DNA of 12,142 nucleotides, from positions 8,470 through 20,611 of the forward strand of contig DPSD01000261.1 in assembly GCA_003538495.1 (NCBI GenBank), in the 5' to 3' direction. Shown here piece after piece: positions 6,499 through 12,142 of the stretch. This DNA comes from Accumulibacter sp. Its GTDB lineage: Bacteria > Pseudomonadota > Gammaproteobacteria > Burkholderiales > Rhodocyclaceae. The notes beneath the pieces are model-generated. The model was not told where the DNA came from, made no database searches, and saw nothing but the letters and a program-made list of their open reading frames with translations. The first letter of the stretch is position 1; every line of letters starts with the position of its first letter. A program made the translations under genes and the position numbers.

Positions 6499-8013
6499 AT
6501 GGACCTGCTCAACAACCTCGCCCTCGGCTTCGCGGTCGCGCTGACCCTCGACAATTCGCTGTACTGCCTGCTGGGAACGCTGCTCGGTACGCTGGTCGGC
6601 GTCCTGCCCGGCCTGGGGCCACTGGCGACCATCGCCCTGCTGCTGCCGCTCACCTACGGACTCGAACCGACCACGGCGCTGATCATGTTGGCCGGTATCT
6701 ACTACGGCGCCCAGTACGGCGGCTCGACAACGGCGATCCTGATCAACCTGCCTGGCGAGGTGAGCTCGGTCGTCACCGCGCTCGACGGCCATCAGATGGC
6801 ACGACAGGGACGCGCCGGGCAGGCGCTGGCAGTGGCTGCGCTCGGTTCCTTCTTCGCCGGCTGTATGGCGACCCTGCTGATTGCCGCCGTGGCGCCATCG
6901 ATGAGCGCTCTGGCGCTGAAATTCGGCCCCGCCGAGTATTGTTCGCTGATGCTCCTGGGACTTGTCGCTGCAGTCGCGCTGGCGCAAGGCTCGGTGATCA
7001 AGGCGATGGCCATGGTGCTGATCGGGCTGCTGCTCGGGCTGATCGGCACCGACGTCACCAGCGGCAGCCAGCGCTTCGTCTTCGGCATCCCAGAGCTGGC
7101 GGACGGGGTCGACTTCGTTGCCGTCGCCATGGGCCTGTTCGGCGTGGCCGAGGTGATCCGTAACCTGGAGACCGGGCAGGCGGACCGCCAGGTCGCCAGT
7201 AGCGCTGAGCGCGGCCTGAACCGGTGGCGACCGCCGCGGGAAGACTGCCGGCGTGCTTGGCGGGCCAGCCTGCGCGGCACGGCGCTCGGGTCACTGCTTG
7301 GCGTCCTGCCCGGTGGCGGCGCGGTGCTGGCGTCCTACGCCTCCTACCTGCTTGAGAAGAAGTTTGCGCGCGAGCCGCAGCGCTTCGGCCACGGCGCGAT
7401 CGAGGGCGTGGCCGGACCCGAGTCGGCGAACAATGCCGGCGCGCAGACCGCTTTCATCCCGATGCTCACCCTCGGCTTGCCTTCCAACCCGGTGATGGCG
7501 CTGATGATTGGCGCGATGACCATCCACAACGTCCAGCCGGGTCCGCAGGTGATAAGCAGCAATCCGGAACTCTTCTGGGGACTGGTTGCCAGCATGTGGA
7601 TCGGCAACGCCTTGCTGGTGATCCTCAACCTGCCGCTGATCGGGCTCTGGGTCAAGCTGCTGAGCATCAGGTACCGCCTGCTCTATCCGAGCATCCTGAT
7701 GCTCTGCGTGATTGGCGTCTACAGCGTCAACCACTCGCCGCTCCTGGTGCTGGTTATGGCCATCTTTGGCGCGCTGGGTTACGTCTTCTCCAAACTGGGC
7801 TGCGAACCCGCGCAACTGCTCCTGGGCTTCGTCCTCGGACCGATGATGGAAGAAAACCTGCGCCGCGCGATGACCATCTCCCGCGGCGATCCAGGCATCT
7901 TCGTCAGCCAACCGATCAGCCTGACCCTGCTGCTGTTGGCGCTGGCCCTGCTTCTGGCGGCCGCAGCGCCGGCGGTGGCACGGCGGCGCACGGCGGCATT
8001 CCAGGAGGGCTGA
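6499..8013 (+). CDS. tctA: Tripartite tricarboxylate transporter large membrane subunit (TctA)
   Basis: At 504 residues this is the usual TctA length, with about a dozen hydrophobic segments. It forms the ion-coupled transport channel in the inner membrane, taking substrate from TctC. Hallmarks are GTLVGVLPGLGPLATIALLLP near the N-terminus and the internally repeated counterpart LGVLPGGGAVLASYASYLLEKK in the middle, followed by GVAGPESANNAG, all typical of the family. ATG 6499 follows the tctB stop by nine bases and lacks a strong ribosome binding site, so translation is probably coupled to tctB. No break or missing motif is seen. It is the last tct gene; no clear intrinsic terminator follows before the promoter at 8060. 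Confidence 0.95.
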   Translation: MDLLNNLALGFAVALTLDNSLYCLLGTLLGTLVGVLPGLGPLATIALLLPLTYGLEPTTALIMLAGIYYGAQYGGSTTAILINLPGEVSSVVTALDGHQMARQGRAGQALAVAALGSFFAGCMATLLIAAVAPSMSALALKFGPAEYCSLMLLGLVAAVALAQGSVIKAMAMVLIGLLLGLIGTDVTSGSQRFVFGIPELADGVDFVAVAMGLFGVAEVIRNLETGQADRQVASSAERGLNRWRPPREDCRRAWRASLRGTALGSLLGVLPGGGAVLASYASYLLEKKFAREPQRFGHGAIEGVAGPESANNAGAQTAFIPMLTLGLPSNPVMALMIGAMTIHNVQPGPQVISSNPELFWGLVASMWIGNALLVILNLPLIGLWVKLLSIRYRLLYPSILMLCVIGVYSVNHSPLLVLVMAIFGALGYVFSKLGCEPAQLLLGFVLGPMMEENLRRAMTISRGDPGIFVSQPISLTLLLLALALLLAAAAPAVARRRTAAFQEG

Positions 8014-8059
8014 GGAACGGCCTGGCGATTGCGAAAACCATCGGAAATCGGCGTTCGCC

Positions 8060-8088
8060 TTGACCGACAGGCCCTATTTTCCTATCCT
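8060..8088 (+). promoter_or_regulatory. Sigma70-type promoter upstream of the DUF2934 gene
   Basis: TTGACC (8060-8065) matches five of six -35 consensus bases, and TATCCT (8083-8088) matches four of six -10 bases, separated by exactly 17 bp. It lies in the 159-bp gap after tctA, and transcription from about 8095 would give a leader of roughly 80 bases. This suggests the small gene starts its own unit rather than extending the tct operon. Confidence 0.6.
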
Positions 8089-8172
8089 GCGGAGGTGCTT
8101 CAGCGTCGATCCAGTCGCTCCAGAGCCGACCTCACCAACCGCAACATAATGACCGCAAGACAAGGGATGATC

Positions 8173-8541
8173 ATGACCGAAGAAATCGGCACCACAAAAA
8201 AGAAGGCCACCGCCAGGAAGACCGTCGCCACAACGAGCGCCGCTGCGCCAGCCAAGGCAGCTGCTGCGGCCAAGGCTGCGCCCGTCGCCACGGCGAAGAA
8301 GGCACCGGCAAGAACGGCGGAGCCAACGACGGCTGCTGCGTCGAGCACGCCGCCGCGTGCTGCAACTCAGCGTCGGACAACCGCAGCCAAGGCCGCTACA
8401 GTGCAGCCAAGCGCCGAAGAGCGCTATTGCATGGTCCAGTCGGCAGCCTACTTCATTGCCGAAAAAGACGGTTTCCAGGGCGACGCAACGGCGTACTGGA
8501 CACAGGCCGAAAGCGAGATCGCTGCCCAACTCGGCGAGTAG
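8173..8541 (+). CDS. DUF2934 protein with Lys/Ala-rich histone H1-like tail
   Basis: The 122-residue product has two parts. Residues about 8-76 are low-complexity Ala, Lys, Thr and Pro with motifs such as KKAP and AKAA, resembling bacterial histone H1-like and AlgP tails. Residues about 78-120 form a DUF2934 domain (SAEERYCMVQSAAYFIAEKDGFQGD, then AYWTQAESEI), a short domain of unknown function common in beta- and gammaproteobacteria. ATG 8173 is chosen because AAGGGA (8162-8167) is five bases upstream; ATG 8167 lies within that site, and the frame runs open back to 8029 without support. No signal peptide or membrane segment is seen, so it should be cytoplasmic. Nucleic-acid binding by the basic tail is an inference from composition only. 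Confidence 0.8.
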   Translation: MTEEIGTTKKKATARKTVATTSAAAPAKAAAAAKAAPVATAKKAPARTAEPTTAAASSTPPRAATQRRTTAAKAATVQPSAEERYCMVQSAAYFIAEKDGFQGDATAYWTQAESEIAAQLGE

Positions 8542-8556
8542 CAAGCATGGTGTCAA

Positions 8557-8577
8557 GCGTTCCGCGCCGCGGAACGC
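8557..8577 (+). other. Perfect 9-bp hairpin between the DUF2934 and discoidin-like genes
   Basis: GCGTTCCGC (8557-8565) pairs perfectly with GCGGAACGC (8569-8577) around the three-base loop GCC. It starts 15 bases after the DUF2934 stop and ends 11 bases before the next gene's ribosome binding site. The following bases (CTTCCATTG) are not a proper U-tract, so it could be a weak terminator, an RNA-processing site or a protein-binding palindrome. Read-through into the next gene seems likely. Confidence 0.55.
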
Positions 8578-8602
8578 CTTCCATTGATGGGAGATTGAAC
8601 GA

Positions 8603-9076
8603 ATGCGCAAGCGCGTGATCGCCGATGCCAGAGACGCCGCCGCTGCGGCGACGGGCGACTGGCTGAAGCTCGAAGACCTGGCCGAGGTGGAAATCAGCTC
8701 GGAGGACGCAGCTCATCCGATCGAGTCTGCGCTGCTGCCTGGCGAGGGCGGCGGCTGGCGTGCAGCGGCTCCGGGCAAGCAGACCATTCGCCTGCTCTTT
8801 CCGCAACCGCAGGCGCTGCGGCGGATCTGGCTCTCTTTTTTCGAGCCCTCGGTGCCGCGCACGCAGGAGTACGTGCTGCGCTGGTCTGCCGACGGCGGAC
8901 AGTCGTTCCGGGAGATCGTCCGGCAACAATGGAACTTCAGCCCGGACGGCGCGAACCGCCAGGCGGAAGACCATCGGGTAGAGCTTGCCGCGGTCAATGT
9001 GCTCGAACTGATCATTACCCCTGATATCGGCAACGGCAACGCGGTCGCTTCACTGGCCGAGTTGCGCATCGCCTGA
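8603..9076 (+). CDS. Small discoidin/F5-8C-like beta-sandwich protein, function unknown
   Basis: This 157-residue protein looks like a single galactose-binding-like (F5/8 type C, XRCC1-N-terminal-like) beta-sandwich. The pattern is an opening strand region with EISSEDAAHPIESAL, a GGGWRAAAPGKQTIRLLF strand, then RRIWLSFFEP, YVLRWSADGGQSFREI and a closing VLELIITPDI segment. The match is by fold-level pattern, not by a catalytic motif. ATG 8603 is well supported by GGGAGA (8589-8594) eight bases upstream. There is no signal peptide or membrane segment, so a cytoplasmic location is expected, which is odd for a carbohydrate-binding type of domain. No promoter of its own is visible; it probably shares transcripts with the DUF2934 gene through the hairpin. 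A ligand cannot be named. Confidence 0.75.
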   Translation: MRKRVIADARDAAAAATGDWLKLEDLAEVEISSEDAAHPIESALLPGEGGGWRAAAPGKQTIRLLFPQPQALRRIWLSFFEPSVPRTQEYVLRWSADGGQSFREIVRQQWNFSPDGANRQAEDHRVELAAVNVLELIITPDIGNGNAVASLAELRIA

Positions 9077-9240
9077 AGCGCCCCTCGGGCGACCGCCTGG
9101 CGGCGTTTGCCCGCAGCCGACGCCCGTGCGCCGCGGCCAGTCCCGACACCGTGTCCGGCTTGCCGGCCGCCTGGCTGGCGTATCCGGGTGCCCCGCATTC
9201 GCAAGAAGATGCACGCGCGCGAACGCGGTGGGCGTCCGCT

Positions 9241-9249
9241 TGCTACAAT
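9241..9249 (+). promoter_or_regulatory. Extended -10 promoter upstream of DUF2863-bioA-bioF
   Basis: TGCTACAAT combines an extended -10 TGn with TACAAT (9244-9249), five of six consensus bases. The position 17 bp upstream (GAACGC) is a poor -35, which an extended -10 can tolerate. It lies 31 bp before ATG 9281, implying a leader of about 25 bases. The rest of the 204-bp gap (9077-9280) shows only a 5-bp hairpin, CGCCC-CTC-GGGCG, at 9079-9091 just after the previous stop, and nothing resembling a BirA biotin operator. Confidence 0.6.
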
Positions 9250-9280
9250 GGCGGATTGACCCAGCCGCAGGCTCCCGACG

Positions 9281-10456
9281 ATGAAACGCAACCGCTTCTC
9301 CTCCCGCAAGCGAATTTCCGCTGACGCCACCGAACTGGGTCGGCTGGCAATCGGCCTGGCCGAGTCCGGCAGCAGGCTCGAGGATCTCTTCTGGCAGAAC
9401 CGCCTGGCGGAACTCATCGATCGCCTGTTCCACGACGGCGCCGAGGATGACTTGACGGCCTCGCTGGACCGCCTGTTCGATACGCACGCGATGGCCCATG
9501 ACGATCTCGCGGACATCGTCGAGGCGCAGGCCGAATCGTGCGTGATGTCGGATCGCGGCCAGCAATTCGATGTCCTGCTGATCGCCGTACCGGTGCTCGG
9601 CTGGTCGCGCTTCTCGATCCCCGCCGCGACGATCCCGAAAAGCATCCTGCAGACGCTGAAGGTCCATCTCGGTGCGCACGTCTTCGCCGCCGGCGCCCGC
9701 TTCGCGATCGCCGATTATCTGTATAGCCCCGATCAACTGCCGCACAGCTTTGTCGAGACCTGGCAACTGCTGCAGAAACTCGGCGCCGCCGCCCTCGCCG
9801 GCGCTGACCTCAGCGTCGATGGATCGAGCATGCCCGAGACCAACCGTTTCCTCTCCGACACCCGCTACCTGGTTGGCGCACTCGCCGTCGCGCGCGGCCT
9901 GCCACTGTTCCGCTGGAACGAGGAGGACAAGAGTACCCGTGAGGGCTGCCTCAAGGAGTGGGTACGCCAGGGCGGTCCCTGCCTGGAACCGGTACTGACC
10001 GGCTGCGCCTATCAGCCGCTGCTCGCCGATGCCTATCATGCCGCGTGCCGGGCAGCCGACAGCGCCTCGCGCCCTTACTCGCTGAACGCCTCGGTGGCCT
10101 TCCTGCAAGCGACGCTCGGCCGGCCGCCCGAAGAACTGCGCGCGATCGTCGGCAGCTTCCACGACAAGCGGCTCGAGGAGTACCGGATCGGCTTTGGCCC
10201 CCGCGACAGCGACGTGATCTACCACGGCGTGGTCTGGCCGTTGCTGGGCATCGAAGACGAAACGACCGACATCGCCGGTGAAATCGAGGGCGTTCTGCGC
10301 AAGGCCGGCCTCAAGGAAGTGGTGGTGCTGGACCAGCAGTTCCCCTACGAGTTCTGTGACGACTGCGGCGCACCGCTCTATCCCAATGTCGAGGGGGAAA
10401 CCGTCCATGCCGAGATGCCGGAGCAGAACGACACGCCCTCGCAGACGCTGCACTGA
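9281..10456 (+). CDS. DUF2863 family protein, function unknown
   Basis: The 391-residue product matches the DUF2863 family, conserved proteins seen mainly in betaproteobacteria. It has a basic start (MKRNRFSSRKRISAD), an acidic helical region at about 20-90, a mixed alpha/beta body, and a C-terminal FCDDCGAPLYPN segment with Cys359 and Cys362. That segment could be half of a zinc ribbon, but no second CxxC is present. There is no signal peptide or membrane segment, so it is probably cytoplasmic. Start choice rests on the extended -10 promoter 31 bp upstream and the family-like N-terminus; the ribosome binding site is poor. Its stop is only 3-18 bp before bioA (depending on the bioA start), so the two are likely co-transcribed. 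A link to biotin metabolism is only suggested by this spacing. No function can be assigned from sequence. Confidence 0.82.
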   Translation: MKRNRFSSRKRISADATELGRLAIGLAESGSRLEDLFWQNRLAELIDRLFHDGAEDDLTASLDRLFDTHAMAHDDLADIVEAQAESCVMSDRGQQFDVLLIAVPVLGWSRFSIPAATIPKSILQTLKVHLGAHVFAAGARFAIADYLYSPDQLPHSFVETWQLLQKLGAAALAGADLSVDGSSMPETNRFLSDTRYLVGALAVARGLPLFRWNEEDKSTREGCLKEWVRQGGPCLEPVLTGCAYQPLLADAYHAACRAADSASRPYSLNASVAFLQATLGRPPEELRAIVGSFHDKRLEEYRIGFGPRDSDVIYHGVVWPLLGIEDETTDIAGEIEGVLRKAGLKEVVVLDQQFPYEFCDDCGAPLYPNVEGETVHAEMPEQNDTPSQTLH

Positions 10457-10474
10457 GCCGTGCCGGCACCGAAG

Positions 10475-11806
10475 ATGGGCAATAGCGACCTGCTGCAGCG
10501 TAGCCTAGCCGCCGTCTGGCACCCCTGCACGCAGATGAAGCAGCACGCCGGCGCCAGCGCCGCCTCGCCGATGATTCCGATTGCCCGCGGCAAGGGCGTC
10601 TGGCTCTACGACTTCGATGGCCACCGCTTTCTCGACGGCATCAGCTCGTGGTGGGTCAATCTGTTCGGCCACTGCAACCCGCGGATCAATGCCGCGCTAC
10701 GCGAGCAGCTTGACGAACTCGAGCACGTGATCCTCGCCGGCTGCACGCATCGGCCGGTGGTCGAGCTTTCCGAGCGCCTCTCGGCACTCACCGGCGGCAC
10801 TCTCGGCCATTGCTTCTATGCTTCCGACGGCGCCTCGGCGACCGAAATCGCGCTCAAGATGTCGTTCCACTCGTGGCGCAACGGCGGCCGGGAAGACAAG
10901 ACGGAGTTCCTCTGCCTGAGCGGCAGCTATCACGGCGAGACGGTCGGCGCACTGGCGGTCACCGACGTCGCGCTGTTCAAGGACGCCTACGCGCCGCTGA
11001 TCCGCGCGGCGGCTACCGTGCCCTCGCCCGACGCGCGCCTGGCGGCCAACGGCGAGACTCCCGCCGACGTCGCCCGGCGCGCTGCCGCGGCCCTCGAAAG
11101 CCACCTCGAACAACACCATCGCCGGATCGCCGCGCTGATCGTCGAGCCGCTGATCCAGTGCGCCAGCGGCATGGCGATGTACGATCCGGAATACCTTCGT
11201 CTGGCGCGCCGCCTGTGCGACCGCTACGAGGTGCATCTGATCTGTGACGAAATTGCCGTCGGCTGTGGTCGCACCGGCACTTTCTTTGCCCACCAGCAGG
11301 CGGGCATCAGGCCCGACTTCCTGTGCCTCTCGAAAGGCATCTCGGGCGGCTATCTGCCGCTGTCGATCGTGCTCACCACCGACGCCGTATACGCGGCGTT
11401 CTACGACGACCGGATCAGCCGCGGCTTCCTGCACTCGCACTCCTACACCGGTAACGCGCTGGCCTGCCGCGCGGCGCTGGCGACGCTCGACATCTTCGCC
11501 GAAGACCGGGTCATCGACGCCAATCGCCAGCTCGCCGAGCACCTCGCCAACTGCCTTCGCCCGCTGGCCAGCCACCCGCGCGTCCACCACCTCCGGCAGC
11601 GTGGAATGATCGCCGCTTTCGACGTGCTCAGCGACGACGGCCAGTTCCCGGAACGCTTCCACAAGCAGGCACTGGCGCGCGAGATTCTGCTGCGACCGAT
11701 CGGCAACACCGTCTATTTCATGCCCCCCTACGTGCTCAGCCACGATGAATGCGACTTTCTCGTCGCCGGCGCGATCGCTGCCCTGGACGCGGCGCTGGCG
11801 GCATGA
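10475..11806 (+). CDS. bioA: Adenosylmethionine-8-amino-7-oxononanoate aminotransferase (BioA)
   Basis: BioA is a PLP enzyme that transfers the amino group of SAM to KAPA (8-amino-7-oxononanoate), giving DAPA, in biotin synthesis. From ATG 10475 it has 443 residues, near E. coli BioA (429). Family marks are VWHPCTQMK at the N-terminus, [12 protein letters not shown], the [16 protein letters not shown] cofactor loop, [25 protein letters not shown] with Asp258 (PLP ring contact), [13 protein letters not shown] with Lys287 (Schiff base), and [26 protein letters not shown] is typical of BioA rather than other class III aminotransferases. GTG 10460 is an alternative start adding five residues; ATG 10475 places WHP at the same distance from the N-terminus as in E. 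coli. Neither start has a strong ribosome binding site, suggesting coupling to the DUF2863 gene upstream. It overlaps bioF by ATGA (11803-11806). Confidence 0.95.
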   Translation: MGNSDLLQRSLAAVWHPCTQMKQHAGASAASPMIPIARGKGVWLYDFDGHRFLDGISSWWVNLFGHCNPRINAALREQLDELEHVILAGCTHRPVVELSERLSALTGGTLGHCFYASDGASATEIALKMSFHSWRNGGREDKTEFLCLSGSYHGETVGALAVTDVALFKDAYAPLIRAAATVPSPDARLAANGETPADVARRAAAALESHLEQHHRRIAALIVEPLIQCASGMAMYDPEYLRLARRLCDRYEVHLICDEIAVGCGRTGTFFAHQQAGIRPDFLCLSKGISGGYLPLSIVLTTDAVYAAFYDDRISRGFLHSHSYTGNALACRAALATLDIFAEDRVIDANRQLAEHLANCLRPLASHPRVHHLRQRGMIAAFDVLSDDGQFPERFHKQALAREILLRPIGNTVYFMPPYVLSHDECDFLVAGAIAALDAALAA

Positions 11807-12142
11807 TCCTGGATCAGTTGCAAGGCCGACTGGACGCCCTGCAGCGCGATGGGTTGCGGCGGGCGCGGCGCACCCTCGAGTCACCGTGTGGGCCGGCAGC
11901 ACAGGTCGACGGCGCCCGCCTGCTCAGTTTCTGCAGCAACGACTACCTCGGGCTGGCCAACGAGCCGGCGCTGATCGACGCGGCGTGTGCCGGCGCCAGG
12001 GCCTGGGGCGTCGGCAGCGGTGCCTCGCATCTGGTCAGCGGCCACCTCGGCCCGCACGCCGCACTCGAGCAGCGGCTCGCCGAGTTCACCGGCTTTGCCC
12101 GTGCCCTGCTCTTCTCGACCGGCTACCTGGCCAACCTGGGGA
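11803..12142 (+). CDS. bioF: 8-amino-7-oxononanoate synthase (BioF), 3' end beyond the window
   Basis: The first 113 codons of BioF are present and the frame is open to the window edge. BioF is a PLP-dependent alpha-oxoamine synthase that joins pimeloyl thioester and alanine to make KAPA, the substrate of BioA. The visible N-terminal part has [16 protein letters not shown] and [43 protein letters not shown], characteristic of BioF/KBL-type enzymes. The PLP lysine lies further downstream, outside the window. The ATG overlaps the bioA stop (ATGA), so translation is coupled. Distinction from 2-amino-3-ketobutyrate ligase rests mainly on the bioA neighbour. Confidence 0.92.
   Translation, partial: MILDQLQGRLDALQRDGLRRARRTLESPCGPAAQVDGARLLSFCSNDYLGLANEPALIDAACAGARAWGVGSGASHLVSGHLGPHAALEQRLAEFTGFARALLFSTGYLANLG

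Noticed and set aside
8230..8400. Apparent DNA repeats in the Lys/Ala-rich region
   Set aside because: The repetition comes from biased amino-acid composition (GCx and AAG codons) and lacks regular units or spacers, so it is not a CRISPR or tandem array.
9077..9280. BirA-type biotin operator or an RNA gene in the gap before DUF2863
   Set aside because: No TTGTAAACC/GGTTTACAA-like dyad is present and there is no tRNA-like or known small-RNA pattern; only the extended -10 and a 5-bp hairpin were found.
9050..10453. 467-codon minus-strand open frame opposite DUF2863
   Set aside because: Exact antisense of a gene with promoter and family match; the translation shows no recognisable domain.
10460..10474. 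GTG 10460 as the bioA start
   Set aside because: Not excluded, but ATG 10475 gives the family-like N-terminus and neither has a clear ribosome binding site.
10697..11902. 401-codon minus-strand open frame opposite bioA
   Set aside because: Shadow of BioA, whose PLP motifs are all intact on the plus strand.

Overview
The window is high-GC chromosomal DNA, densely packed with genes that read as housekeeping and nutrient-uptake functions. The protein families point to a betaproteobacterium, probably Rhodocyclales and possibly Accumulibacter-like: a TctC/Bug-type solute receptor, a DUF2863 protein, a BioA with the WHPCTQMK start typical of betaproteobacteria, and a DUF2934 protein with a Lys/Ala-rich tail. 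This placement is an inference from family content; no rRNA or other marker gene is present.

Layout from left to right. Bases 1-383 hold no gene I can support. Next comes a divergent cell-wall pair: a Tat-exported M15-type murein endopeptidase (mepK/ycbK-like, minus strand) and an L,D-transpeptidase (ldtD/ycbB-like, plus strand), whose 5' ends essentially overlap. ldtD converges on a CrgA-type LysR regulator (minus strand). Across a 156-bp control region, the regulator is divergent from a tripartite tricarboxylate transporter (TTT) cluster: tctC (periplasmic receptor), an O-methyltransferase, tctB and tctA. An inverted-repeat cluster in the control region is a likely LysR operator.

After a recognisable sigma70-like promoter comes a small DUF2934 protein with a histone-H1-like basic tail, then a small discoidin/F5-8C-like beta-sandwich protein without a signal peptide. 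A separate promoter with an extended -10 then precedes DUF2863, bioA and bioF. bioF runs off the right edge.

Working together: LdtD makes 3-3 peptidoglycan cross-links, while characterised MepK cleaves them, so the left pair encodes opposing activities from one junction. The LysR/tct cluster looks like a regulated carboxylate uptake system; its odd member is the SAM-dependent methyltransferase, whose start overlaps the tctC stop codon. bioA and bioF supply two consecutive late steps of biotin synthesis. I see no CRISPR array, mobile element, phage gene, tRNA or rRNA. No clear new system stands out; the methyltransferase embedded in the TTT operon is the best candidate for undescribed biology.
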